A DNA stretch of 64,000 nt from Hydractinia symbiolongicarpus (taxonomy: Eukaryota; Cnidaria; Hydrozoa; Anthoathecata; Hydractiniidae): assembly GCF_029227915.1 (NCBI RefSeq), contig NC_079888.1, forward strand, positions 10,401,001-10,465,000, written 5' to 3'. The notes below the pieces were generated by a model, which did no database searches, was not told where the DNA came from, and saw only the letters and a program-made list of their open reading frames with translations. This document shows, in pieces, positions 8,656 through 20,500 of the stretch (the first letter of the stretch is position 1; each line of letters begins with the position of its first letter). Made by a program: the position numbers and the translations under genes.

Positions 8656-9240
8656 TCACTCCAAAATTTTCCATGTCTGAGGGTGTTCCAATCTGACATA
8701 CAAGCACGCATGTTTCGACTTCCTAAGCTGAGTCTTAATATTGGAAATTTCTTCCCTACTCCAAATTACATCGTTCTCTTCATGAATGAGCTCGAGCTCC
8801 TTTCGATTCTTCGGATACCAAACAAAAAGCTGTTTTACTTGGTCTCTTACCGTTATTGGGATCTTCTTATATCTTTGTGTTAGCAGCCACAAGCTGTGAT
8901 TCCTATGCCTACCTGAAACAGTTTTATCCAGAGTCTCGTCAGCTATCATGTCATCAATGATGAAGAGCGTCTCTTCTCCTGCTAGGAGCTTTGATAGTTT
9001 TCCTATCCATTCGAACAACTGGTCCTTGTGATCGATTAGGAACACATAGTGATCCTTTCAAAGCGATGCTCTATCGAGATAAGTCTTGTTCCAGCGAATT
9101 GTTGGGCAGAGGATGACAACGTTGTGGAAATGGTGCTTATACTCGTTCTCAAACAAGTTCAGCACTCGTTGGGTCTTCCCACACGAGGTAGGCCCTGTAA
9201 AAATCGTGGTATGAGGTTGAAGGACTACATCGAGAGTCAT
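8656..9240 (-). pseudogene. FtsK/HerA-type DNA-packaging ATPase, one in-frame stop
   Basis: The frame starts at 9240 and carries Walker A (GPTSCGKTQ, residues 16-24) followed by VVILCPTIRWNKTY. TGA at 9058-9060 then interrupts it. The same frame resumes without any shift and holds Walker B (TLFIIDDM) and a following SLWLLTQRY motif typical of the A32/HerA-like packaging ATPases of Polintons, adintoviruses and large DNA viruses. Total length near 194 codons is slightly short for the family but includes the core. Apart from the single TGA the gene is intact, so it is among the least decayed. The enzyme would pump DNA into capsids. Confidence 0.87.
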
Positions 9241-9282
9241 GTTTATTATATGCCATAGACATACAACATACCTTGTAGGTAT

Positions 9283-9534
9283 TTACTTATGATTTGGCAC
9301 AATACTCGCAGGTATCCACCCGCGTGCTACCGCCATCTCGCGGCTAGCGCGTCCAGCTGAAAAATAAGCGATCACCTTCATCACGTCGCTGGTATCCAGC
9401 TTGGTGCTGGGGCTCGTAATGCCCAGGAATTTTTTGCCAGCCATGGCATACGCGAACGTGAATCCGAGGTCCACGACACTCTCGTACAGCATGTCGATGA
9501 TTTCCTTATCTTTGGGTGTAACGTTAGAACTCAT
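9283..9534 (-). CDS. Small conserved element protein, 83 residues
   Basis: An intact frame starting MSSNVTPKDKEIIDMLYES, 42 bp upstream of the ATPase start on the same strand and 11 bp after the next upstream gene. It has a mildly hydrophobic N-terminal helix (VVDLGFTFAYAMAGKKFLGI) and a second helix (DVMKVIAYFSAGRASREMAV). I recall short proteins of this pattern from cnidarian elements, but no function is known. The second half resembles a small membrane-associated helical hairpin. Operon-like spacing places it with the packaging ATPase. Confidence 0.55.
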   Translation of the reverse strand: MSSNVTPKDKEIIDMLYESVVDLGFTFAYAMAGKKFLGITSPSTKLDTSDVMKVIAYFSAGRASREMAVARGWIPASIVPNHK

Positions 9535-9545
9535 TTTTATTATGA

Positions 9546-9881
9546 TTATCTCATCTTGAAAAATTCGTTATCGGGCTGGGGTGCACGTGGGATATCTGCA
9601 GTCTGCTGTGCCACTGCGGGCTGCTTACGGAAATTATAGAATCCAACTCCTACACGGGCGAGTATAGCAACGATACCTCCACCAATGTATACACTGCCTG
9701 ACTGTATAGAACTCACCCCAGAAGAGGTTCTGACTCTAGATTCTACAGCACCCTCTTGTTGCTTCAGATCTTCCTTCCTCTTCTTCATCAGTACCGCCAA
9801 CTTGTGACCTTGCGCAACTCTCCCTGGGTGCTTTACTGGCTTTGTGAAGACTGTTACTTCTTGTGGTTGTTGTTCGCTCAT
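9546..9881 (-). CDS. Small basic protein with one membrane helix
   Basis: The Met at 9881 (MSEQQPQEV) is preferred over an upstream Met at 9923, because the added residues are Cys/His-rich and unlike the rest. The N-terminal half is strongly basic with a KHPGRVAQGHKLAVLMKKRKED block. A Ser-rich linker leads to one hydrophobic helix (SVYIGGGIVAILARVGVGF), and the tail is Pro/Asn-rich. A P-x-R-V-x-x-G-x-x-L-A pattern occurs in cnidarian element proteins I recall. The basic domain could bind the genome, and the helix could anchor it to a membrane or capsid interior; both are inferences. Confidence 0.55.
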   Translation of the reverse strand: MSEQQPQEVTVFTKPVKHPGRVAQGHKLAVLMKKRKEDLKQQEGAVESRVRTSSGVSSIQSGSVYIGGGIVAILARVGVGFYNFRKQPAVAQQTADIPRAPQPDNEFFKMR

Positions 9882-9935
9882 TTCTTGTAAGTCGTGAGAC
9901 TTGCAAAATTCACTTCCAACCATAGCCCTTGATCT

Positions 9936-10742
9936 TCAAGGAATACAAATACCCAGCGGGGTGGCCTTCAGGCCGCTTCTGCCAGCGTACCTTCTTCTAT
10001 TAACCTGTGGAACCATCACCAAATCACATGCCTGAGGTGGAAAGCGATCTGCTGGCGGCGTCAATATTTTTTCGCGTGCGTCAAAATCTCCCAAAATGCT
10101 GCACAAATCTGTATAACGTACCTCCCTTCTATACCCTATTAGCTCATTGGTTACACGTTCAACTCTTTCACGACTGCCCATGTGTATTTTCGATAGGCTG
10201 TTTCCCATTCTTTTCTTTCTCTTCATTATGCTCCCTGAACCCTCCCTGGACACATGGTTGATAGTGTGGGCTGCCACTAAGAGGCGTGCCAAAAGCTTGC
10301 CGAATGCGGAATAGACGAGAATATCTAGATCTGCTATAGAGTCTTTGATGATAGGATCTTCCTCCAGGTCTTGATGGAGCTTATCGGCACTATCTAGAGG
10401 CACCATGTTGCTGACAGCTTTGGTATACATGCTTATCGCGTGACAGGAGAGTGCCTTGGCCGTCTTCTCCCCCTTGTCCTGGATCTCACGTTGGATGAAC
10501 CCAGCGTACATTTTGTCGACTGCTTCATCTGGCGCCTTGTCAACAAAACCTTTAGTACACTTTTTCGGTAAGAGATGCTGTTTACCTTTGTGTATTGCAT
10601 CCTTCAAAGCTTGGCGTTTGTCAATGGGTTTTTCACGTTGCTCGACGGCTTCTGCTGGGGTATCAACTGCATCAAAAATAGCTTTCTATACCTACAAAAG
10701 CAGAACACGATCAAGACGTACGGAAGAATTATTGCGAGACAT
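9936..10742 (-). pseudogene. Conserved element protein, N-terminus broken by two stops
   Basis: The visible frame starts with an internal Met at 10607, but the same frame is coding-like upstream (AIFDAVDTPAEAVEQREKPID) back to two TAG codons at 10692-10694 and 10686-10688. Beyond these an in-frame ATG at 10740-10742 begins MSRNNSSVRLD. The core has a Lys-rich start, an EDPIIKDSIADL block and a helix LLARLLVAAHTINH. The C-terminal third is basic (RKKRMG, RRRYAGRSGLK). I recall cnidarian element proteins with the same KPID and DPIIKD blocks. Function unknown. It is the last - strand gene before the polymerase. Confidence 0.55.
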
Positions 10743-11030
10743 ATATATTTCGCATTCAAAACAAAACCCTCGCAAAGGAACCCTCTAGGTGTTTGTTGTT
10801 TTGTTGTTGTTTGAACCCAGAGCGTTTTTGATTCTACGAGTATACCACTCAGAGCCTTTGGTTTTCCGTATGTGAGGTGTTTTTCAGTGCTGTCCTGCTT
10901 TGCAGGCTTAGCGTACTTGCTCTTTATTCTCTATACAGAATGTCGTGCTTGTACTACGCATTAACGAAACCCACCTTTTTAAATGACACTTTCAGAGGCC
11001 GTTCCTAGCATTGACATTTAACCGGCATTT

Positions 11031-11078
11031 TGGCACAATTTTTTCCCGACTGGCACAAATTTTTTCCCGACTGGCACA
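11031..11078. repeat. Short tandem repeat, 20-21 bp unit, 2.3 copies
   Basis: Two copies of TGGCACAA(A)TTTTTTCCCGAC lie head to tail at 11031-11050 and 11051-11071, followed by a partial third (TGGCACA, 11072-11078). The copies differ by one A. Confidence 0.85.
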
Positions 11079-11168
11079 GTGTGTGGTAGAAACCGGGGGG
11101 AGACGGCCGCCTCCAGGTAAGGCATGGTCTCGCCCGCCGATCCGTACCCTTCATCCAGGTCTAAGGTT

Positions 11169-11195
11169 ATTCAGAAATGTTTATCATTTCTGAAT
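11169..11195. repeat. Perfect 11-bp hairpin downstream of polB
   Basis: The arms ATTCAGAAATG (11169-11179) and CATTTCTGAAT (11185-11195) pair perfectly around a 5-base loop. It lies about 97 bp beyond the polymerase stop, so it could serve as a 3'-end signal for that - strand gene. Confidence 0.6.
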
Positions 11196-11291
11196 GGATG
11201 AGGCAAATGAGTTTGTTCTTGCTTTTACCGATTCATACTGAAGAGGAGTGACTCAAAGTTGTGAGAAAAACACAAATCTATTCAACGCGAC

Positions 11292-12370
11292 TTACAATTC
11301 CAAAGGCACCGTATGTATACCATCCTCGAGGACCTTCCTCTTATCGTAAAAACCCGAGAGCCCCAGCTTGTTTTGCTCATAAGTGATCATCCCCTGGTTA
11401 TGAACCCGGAAGCCTACATTTTTAGCGGTATCTAGCTCGCCTTTCAGTGCTTCCATGTACCTACCCCATGTCACTTCGTTCTGCCTTTTTGGCATGCCTT
11501 TACACGAAAGCTTTGTACCTTCTTAACCCTCTACGAAATAGCACTTGGCTGTCAATGCAATCATCCTAGACCCGATGAATTCAGGTTTGAACAACCCTCC
11601 CGTTCGACTTGAGTGCTTGTCGGTGACGAGCCAGTTTTTCACATCCTCGTCGTACTGCCCGAGTATTTCCTTGCGAACGACCTCCCGCAGCTCTTCCCGG
11701 AGATGGCAAAATACGCGCTATCGGTATCCATGTGCACATGAGATGGCAAAATAGGCGCTATCGGTATCCATGTAAACATATTCAAAATCTCGGCGATCTA
11801 CGTACTGACCCAGAAAATCGTAGTAAAACTCGAGCATGCGCAACTTCGCTAGTTGGTAGACGGCTATACCACACTGATAAGCTCTATCGATGCTGACCCC
11901 TTGTTTACCTCTTCTTACTTCATACGCGTCCTCGATCTCTTCAAGGTCTTACAGGTATGGGCTCCTCATTGCTGCATCTACCACCTTCTCACGCCTGGTA
12001 AAGTTAGTGTTGGTGTGCTGCGCCAAGTCCTCGATCATCTTCCCATAGAAGCTGTTCCCTTTCAACTTGGTTGTATCACCAGCGATGCGCTTATCAGGGT
12101 CTTTATCTGCTTGGCGTCGCGCATCCGCAATCTCTTCCGGGAACCACGCGAAGGGCTTGCCTCGTGAGTACTTGAGGAACTGGTAACATGCCGTGACTTT
12201 TAGCCCATGCTCTACGTACCATTTGAGCACAGGTGTATACAACAAGATCCTCCCAGCTTTCATCCTGCCAAAGAGCTTCTTGGTACCTGGAACACGCTTG
12301 CGAATCGTGCATGTGCTGAGATATTTGAGTATCCGGGATCTCCTTGACCACGAATAGCGGAGACATTTCG
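11292..12370 (-). pseudogene. polB: Family B DNA polymerase, C-terminal part, truncated and broken
   Basis: Read on the - strand, the fragment begins near 12,366 (MSPLFVVKEIPD) and shifts frame near 12,290-12,300. It then carries the fingers helix with motif B (KLKGNSFYGK, 12039-12068). TAA at 11949-11951 follows, with coding continuing in frame to the palm Asp motif C (YMDTDSAYFA, DTDS codons 11757-11768). A 40-bp tandem duplication of motif C shifts the frame. The thumb region follows, with another TAA, and the end is GIHTVPLEL-stop at 11292. The exonuclease domain, motif A and the N-terminus are absent, because satellite DNA starts within about 40 bp of the remaining coding sequence. In Polintons this is the protein-primed replicative polymerase. 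Confidence 0.9.
11700..11779. repeat. 40-bp tandem duplication of polymerase motif C
   Basis: Copies at 11700-11739 and 11740-11779 are head to tail and differ at only three or so positions. Each encodes the DTDS metal-binding motif on the - strand (codons 11717-11728 and 11757-11768). Forty is not a multiple of three, so the duplication itself shifts the frame. Confidence 0.9.
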
Positions 12371-13644
12371 CTGAATTAGTCGCTGAATTTGTCGTTCGTA
12401 TTTGTCGTGGTTCCACGTGCCTGTGCAGGTTTCCAACAGAGTAGTCGCTCCACTCTCATTGGACTACGACGTTCCAAGTCGTTTTTCAGAGCGCCATTGT
12501 CTTGCACATATATCACGTGGTTCCACGTGCCTGCGCAGGTTTCCAACAGAGTAGTCGCTCCATTGTCATTGGAATACGACGTTCCAAGTCGTTTTCCAGG
12601 GCGCCACTGTCTTATAACACCGTCAATACGTTTACAGGCATTTAAAGGCTGCGATGTAGCCTTTTACCGCCTAACAAAGGCCTTACACGTAAGTCACGTG
12701 ATTCCACGTGCCTGCACAGGTTCCAACAGAGTAGTCCCTCCACTCTAAATGGTCTACGTCGTCCTAAGTCGTTTTCCAGTGAGCCATTGTCTTATAACAC
12801 AGTGAACTTCGTTCACAGGCCTTTAAGGGCTGTTACATGACCTTTTACGGCCTAATAAAAGGCGTGTGGAACCATGTAGTTAACATGTAGGTCACATGCA
12901 AACTACATGGTTCCACGCGCCCGCGCAGGTTCCGAATGGTCTAGTCCTTTTAATCTCAATGGATTACGACGTGTGAAATCATTTTCCATTGCGTCAATGC
13001 TTTATAACACCGTGAACTCCATTTACAGGCCTTTAAAGGCTGTGATGAAGCCTTTTACGCCTAATAAAGGCCTCACACATAAGTCACGTGGTTCCACGTG
13101 CCTGCGCAGGTTTCCAACAGAGTAGTAGCTCCACTCTCATTAGCCTACGACGTTACAAGTCGTTTTCCAGGGCGCCATTGTCTTGTAACACTGTGAACTT
13201 CGTTTACAGGCCTTTAAAGGCTGTTATATGACCTTTTACAGCCTAATAAAAGCCTTACATGTAAACTACATGGTTCCTCGCGCCTGGACAGGTTCCCAAC
13301 GGTCTAGTCCATCCAATCTCAACAGACTACAACCTCCCAAATCGTTTTCCAGTGCGCCATTGTCCTATAACATCGTCAACTACAGTTACAAGTTCTTAAA
13401 GGCTCTTATATGACATTTTACGGCCTACTAAAGGCCTTACACATAAACTACGTGGTTCCACGTGCCTGGGCAGGTTTCCAACAGAGTAGTCCCTCCACTC
13501 TGAATGGTCTACGCCGTCCTAAGTCGTTTTCCAGAGCGCCATTGTCTTATAACATCGTCAACTACATTTACAAGTTCCTAAAGGCTGCTCTATGACATTT
13601 TACGGTCTACTAAAGGACTTACACGTAAATTACGCCGTTCCAGA

Positions 13645-14510
13645 AGCCTGCGCAGGTTTCCAACGGTCTAGTCCTTCCACTCTCAGTGGACTGCGACGTA
13701 TCAAGTTGTTTTCCAGTGCGACATTGCCTTATAATACCGTGAACTACATTTACAGACTTTAAATACTTGTTATAAGTCCTTTTACGGCCTCTTATAGGCC
13801 TTACACGTAAACTACGTAGTTCCACGCGCCTGCTAAGGTTTCCAACGGTCTAGTCCTTCGAATCTCAACGGACTAGGATGTCCCAAGTCGTTCTCCAATG
13901 CGCCATTGCCTAATAACACCGTGAACAACATTTACAGACCTTTAAATGCTATCATATGTCCTTTTACAGACGCATAGATGCCTTACACTTAAATTACGTG
14001 GTTCAACGTGCCTCCGCAGGTTTCCAACGGTCTAGTCCTTCCACTCTCAGTGGACTACGACGTTCCATGTCGTCTTCCAGTGCGCCATTGCTTAATATCA
14101 CCGTGAACAACATATACAGACCTTTAAATGCTATTATATGTCCTTTTACAGCCTCATGGATGCCTTACACGTAAACTGCGTAGTTCAACGCGCCTGCTAA
14201 GGTTTCCAACGGTCTAGTCCTTCCACTCTCAATAGACTGCGTCGTCCCAAGTCGTTTTCCAGTGCGCCATTGTCTTATAACACCGTTAACTACGTTTACA
14301 GGCAATTAAAGGCAATGATATAGCCTCTAACGCCTAATAAAGCCTTACACATAAATCACGTGGTTCCACGTGCCTGCGCAGGTTACAAACAGAGTAATAG
14401 CTCCACTCTCATTGGACTACGACGTTCCAAGTCGTTCTCCAGTGCGCCATTGTCTTATAACACTGTGAACTTCGTTTACAGGCCTTTAAAGGCTGTTATA
14501 TGACTTTTCA
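13645..14510 (+). repeat. Higher-order block P, copy 1
   Basis: A run of about five monomers that recurs at about 17,816-18,681 (offset 4,171) and 19,451-20,290 (offset 1,635 from the second). Matching landmarks include TTATAAGTCCTTTTACGG with a short CTTTAAATACTTG interval and CAGGTTACAAACAGAGTA in copies 1 and 2. The third copy has lost part of its last unit. Confidence 0.8.
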
Positions 14511-17500
14511 CGGCCTAATAAAAGCCTTACATGTAAACTACATGGTTCCTCGCGCCTGCTAAAGTTTCCAACGGTCTAGTCCTTCCAATCTCAACGGACT
14601 AGGATGTCCCAAGTCGTTTTCCAGTGTGCCATTGTCTTATAACACCAACAACAACGTTTAAAGAACTTTAAAGGCTGTTATATGACTTTTTACGGAATCA
14701 TAAAGGCCTTACACATAAACTACGTAGTTCCACGCGCCTCCGCAGGTTTCCAACGGTCTAGTCTTTCCACTTTCAATGGACTACAACGTGTGAAATCATT
14801 TTCCATTGCGTCAATGCTTTATAACACCGTGAACTCAGTTTACAGGCCTTTAAAGGCTGTGATGTGGCCTTTTTCGCCTAATAAAGGCCTCACACATAAA
14901 TCACGTGGTTCCACGCGGCTGCGAAGGTTCCAAACGGTCTAGTCCTTCCATTATCATTAAACTACGTCGTCCCAAGTCATTTTCCAGCGCGCCATTGTCT
15001 TATAACACTGTGAACTACGTTTACAAGCCTTTAAAGGCTGTTATATGACATTTTACGGTCTACTAAAGGCCTTACACGTAAGTTACGTGGTTCCACGAGC
15101 CTGTGCAGGTTTCCTACGGTCTAGTCCTTCCAATCTCAATGGACTACGACGTGTGAAATCATTTTCCATTGCGTCAATGCTTTATAACACCGTGAACTTT
15201 GTTTACAGACATTTAAAGGCTGTTATATGACCTTTTACGGCCTAATAAGAGCCTTACATGTAAACTACATGCACCATGTCCCTCCACAATTACCCAACGC
15301 TCTAGTCCTTCTAATCTCCACGGACAATTACTTCCCATATCGTTTTCCAGTGCGCCATTGCCTTATGACATCGTCAACTGCATTTACAAGTTCTTAAAGG
15401 CTGCTATATGACCTTTCACGGCCTAATAAAAGCCTTACATGTAAACTACATGGTTCCTCGCGCCTGCACAGGTTTCCAACGGCCTAGTCCATCCAATCTC
15501 AACGGACTACGAACTGCGAAATCGTTTTCCAGTGCGCCATTGTCTTATAACACTGTGAACTTCGTTTACAGGCTTTTAAAGGCTGTGATGTGGCCTTTTT
15601 CGCCTAATAAAGGCCTCACACATCAAACACGTTGTTCCAAGCGGCTGCGAAGGTTTCCAACGGTCTAGTCCTTCCATTCTCATTGGACTACGTCATCCCA
15701 AGTCATTTTCCAGCGCGCCATTGTCTTATAACATCGTCAACTACAGTTACAAGTTCTTAAAGGCTGTTATATGACATTATATGGCCTACTAAAGGCCTTT
15801 CACGTAAACTACGTAGTTCCACGCGCCTACTAAGGTTTCCAGCGGTCTAGTCCTTCCAATCTCACCGGACTAGGATGTCCCAAGTCGTTCTCCAGTGTGC
15901 CATTGTCTTATAACACACTTTACTACTTGTGCAGGCGTCTAAAGGCTGTAATACGTTCTTTTACGCCCTAGGAAAGACCTTACACGTATGTTACGTGGTT
16001 CCACGTTCCTGCGCATGTTTCCAACGGTCTAGTCTTTCCGCTCTTAATGGACTACGACGTTCAATGTCTTTTTCCAGTGCACCATTGCCTTATAATACCC
16101 TGAACTACGTTTACAGACCTTGAAATACTATTATATGTCCTTTTACAGCCTCGTAAAGGCTTTACACATAAACTACGTGGTTCCACGTGCCTCCGCAGGT
16201 TTCCAACGGTCTAGTCTTTCCACTTTCAATGGACTACAACGTGTGAAATCATTTTCCATTGCGTCAATGCTTTATAATACCGTGAACTCCGTTTACAGGC
16301 CTTTAAAGGCTGTGATGTAGCCTTTTTTGCCTAATAAAGGCCTCACACATCAATCACGTGGTTCCACGTGGCTGCGAAGGTTCCCAACGGTCTAGTCCTT
16401 CCATTATCATTAGACTACGTCGTCCCAAGTCATTTTCCAGCGCGCCATTGTCTTATAACACTGTGAACTACGTTTACAAGCCTTTAAAGGCTGTTATATG
16501 ACATTTTACGGTCTACTAAAGGCCTTACACGTAAGTTACGTGGTTCCACGAGCCTGCGCAGGTTTCCAACGGTCTAGTCCTTCCAATCTCAATAGACTAC
16601 GACGTGTGAAATCATTTTCCATTGCGTCAATGCTTTATAACACCGTGAACTTCGTTTACAGACCTTTAAAGGCTGTTATATGACCTTTTACGGCCTAATA
16701 AAAGCCTTACATGTAAACTACATGGTTCCTCGCGCCTGCACAGGTTCCCAACGGTCTAGTCCATCCAATCTCAACGGACTACGACCTCCCAAATCGTTTT
16801 CCAGTGCGCCATTGTCCTATAACATCGTCAACTACAGTTACAAGTTCTTAAAGGCTGTTATATGACATTATATGGTCTACTAAACGCCTTACACGTAAAC
16901 TACGTAGTTCCATGCGCCTGCTAAGATTTCCAACGGTCTAGTCCTTCCAATCTCACCGGACTAGAATGTTCCAAGTCATTCTCCAGTGTGCCATTGTCTT
17001 ATAACACACTTTACTACTTGTGCAGGCGTCTAAAGGCTGTAATACGGTCTTTTACGCCCTAGGAAAGGTCTTACACGTAAATCACGTGGCTCCACGTACC
17101 TGCACAGGTTCCAACAGAGTAGTCCCTCCACTCTAAATGTTCTGCATCGTCCTAAGTCGTTTTCCAGTGCCCCATTGTCTTATAACACCGTGAACTCCAT
17201 TTACAGGCCTTTAAAGGCTGTGATGTGGCCTTTTACGCCTAATAAAGGCCTCACACATAAATCACGTGGTTCCACGCTGCTGCGAAGGTTCCCAACGGTC
17301 TAGTCCTTCCAATCTCATTGTACTACGTCGTCCCAAGTTATTTTCCAGCGCGCCATTGCCTTATAACACTGTGAACTACGTTTACAAGCCTTTAAAGGCT
17401 ATATGAACTATTACGACCTAAGAAAGACCTTAAAATCATGCCGTTTCACGTGCCTGCGCAGGCTTCCAACAGAGTATTCGCGCCACTCTCATTGGACTAC

Positions 17501-20500
17501 GACCTTCCAAGTCGTTTTCCAGGGCGCTACTGTCTTATAACACCAACAACAACGTTTAAAGAACTTTAAAGGCTGTTATATGACCTTTTACGGAATCATA
17601 AAGGCCTTACACATAAACTACGTGGTTCCACGTGCGTCCGCAGGTTTCCAACGGTCTAGTCTTTCCACTCTCAATGGACTACAACGTGTGAAATCATTTT
17701 CCAGCGCGCCATTGTCTTATAACAATGTGAACTACGTTTACAAGCCTTTAAAGGCTGTTATATGAACCTTTTACGGCCTAATAAAGGCCTTACACATAAA
17801 CTACGTGGTTCCACGTGCCTGCGCAGGTTTCCAACGGTCTAGTCCTTCCACTCTCAGTGGACTGCGACGTTCCAAGTTGTTTTCCAGTGCGACATTGCCT
17901 TATAATACCGTGAACTACATTTACAGACTTTAAATACTTGTTATAAGTCCTTTTACGGCCTCTTATAGGCCTTACACGTAAACTACGTAGTTCCACGCGC
18001 CTGCTAAGGTTTCCAACGGTCTAGTCCTTCGAATCTCAACGGACTAGGATGTCCCAAGTCGTTCTCCAGTGCGCCATTGCCTAATAACACCGTGAACAAC
18101 ATTTACAGACCTTTAAATGCTATCATATGTCCTTTTACAGACTCATAGATGCCTTACACTTAAATTACGTGGTTCCACGTGCCTCCGCAGGTTTCCAACG
18201 GTCTAGTCCTTCCACTCTCAGTGGACTACGACGTTCCATGTCGTCTTCCAGTGCGCCATTGCTTAATATCACCGTGAACAACATATACAGACATTTAAAT
18301 GCTATTATATGTCCTTTTACAGCCTCATGGATTCCTTACACGTAAACTACGTAGTTCAACGCGCCTGCTAAGGTTTCCAACGGTCTAGTCCTTCCACTCT
18401 CAATAGACTGCGTCGTCCCAAGTCGTTTTCCAGTGCGCCATTGTCCTATAACACCGTTAACTACGTTTACAGGCAATTAAAGGCAATGATATAGCCTCTT
18501 AGACCTAATAAAGCCTTACACATAAATCACGTGGTTCCACGTGCCTGCGCAGGTTACAAACAGAGTAGTAGCTCCACTCTCATTGGACTACGACGTTCCA
18601 AGTCGTTCTGCAGTGCGCCATTGTCTTATAACACTGTGAACTTCGTTTACAGGCCTTTAAAGGCTGTTATATGACCTTTCACGGCCTAATAAAAGCCTTA
18701 CATGTAAACTACATGGTTCCTCGCGCCTGCACAGGTTCCCAACGGTCTAGTCCATCCAATTTCAACGGACTAGGATGTCCCAAGTCGTTTTCCAGTGCGC
18801 CATTGTCTTATAACACCAACAACTACGTTTAAAGAACTTTAAAGGCTGTTATATGACCTTTTACGGAATCATAAAGGCCTTTCACATAAACTACGTGGTT
18901 CCACGTGCCTGCGCAGGTTTCCAACGGTCTAGTCTTTCTGCTCCCAATGGACTACGACGTTCCACGTCGTCCTCCAGTGCACCATTGCCTAATAACACCG
19001 TGAACAACATTTACAGACCTTTAAATGCTATCATATGTCCTTTTACAGCCTCATAGACGCCTTACACCTAAACTACGTGGTTCCACGTGACTGCGCAGGT
19101 TTCCAGCTCTCTAGTCCTTCCAATCTCAATGGACTAAGACGTGTGAAATCATTTTCCATTGCGGTAATGCTTTATAACACCGTGAACTCCATTAACAGGC
19201 CTTTAAAGGCTGTAATGTAGACTTTTACCGCCTAAGAAAGGCCTTACACGTAAATTACGTGGTTCCATGAGCCTGCGCAGGTTCCCAACGGTCTAGTCCA
19301 TCCAATCTCAACGGACTACGAACTCCCAAATCGCTTTCCAGTGCGCCATTGTCCTATAACATCGTCAACAACAGTTACAATTTCTTAAAGGCTGTTATAT
19401 GACATTTTAGGCCTACTAAAGGCCCTACACATAAACTACGTGGTTCCACGTGCCTGCGCAGGTTTCCAACGGTCTAGTCCTTCCACTCTCAGTGAACTGC
19501 AACGTTCCAAGTTGTTTTCCAGTGCGACATTGCCTTATAATACCGTGAACTACATTTACAGACTTTAAATACTTGTTATAAGTCCTTTTACGGCCTCTTA
19601 TAGGCCTTACACGTAAACTACGTAGTTCCACGCGCCTGCTAAGGTTTCCAACGGTCTAGTCCTTCGAATCTCAACGGACTAGGATGTCCCAAGTCGTTCT
19701 CCAGTGCGCCATTGCCTAATAACACCGTGAACAACATTTACAGACCTTTAAATGCTATCATATGTCCTTTTACAGACTCATAGATGCCTTACACTTAAAT
19801 TACGTGGTTCCACGTGCCTCCGCAGGTTTCCAACGGTCTAGTCCTTCCACTCTCAGTGGACTACGACGTTCCATGTCGTCTTCCAGTGCGCCATTGCTTA
19901 ATATCACCGTGAGCAACATATACAGACCTTTAAATGCTATTATATGTCCTTTTACAGCCTCATGGATTCCTTACACGTAAACTACGTAGTTCAACGCGCC
20001 TGCTAAGGTTTCCAACGGTCTAGTCCTTCCACTCTCAATAGACTGCGTCGTCCCAAGTCGTTTTCCAGTGCGCCATTGTCCTATAACACCGTTAACTACG
20101 TTTACAGGCAATTAAAGGCAATGATATAGCCTCTTAGAGCTAATAAAGACTTACACATAAATCACGTGGTTCCACGTGCCAGAGTAGTAGCTCCACTCTC
20201 ATTGGACTACGACGTTCCAAGTCGTTCTCCAGTGCGCCATTGTCTTATAACACTGTGAACTTCGTTTACAGGCCTGTTATATGACCTTTCACGGCCTATT
20301 AAAAGCCTTACATGTAAACTACATGGTTCCTCGCCCCTGCACAGGTTCTCAACGGTCTAGTCCATCCAATTTCAACGGACTACGAACTCCCAAATCGTTT
20401 TCCAGTGCGCCATTGTCTTATAACACTGTGAACTTTGTTTACAGGCTTTTAAAGGCTGTTATATGAAATTTTACGGCCAACTAAAGGCCTTACACGTAAA

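Larger units (their letters stand above)
10743..11291. other. Gene-free interval before the polymerase fragment
   Basis: No convincing frame is seen on either strand. It holds a TTG-rich run (about 10792-10812), a small hairpin CCTGC-TTT-GCAGG (10894-10906), a short tandem repeat at 11031-11078 and an 11-bp perfect hairpin at 11169-11195. It may once have been regulatory DNA between the - strand operon and polB. Confidence 0.5.

Noticed and set aside
528-9060. Reassignment of TGA as a sense codon, since five genes have in-frame TGA
   Set aside because: In-frame TAA and TAG also occur (5815, 6414, 3006, 11949) and frameshifts are frequent, so general decay explains the stops.
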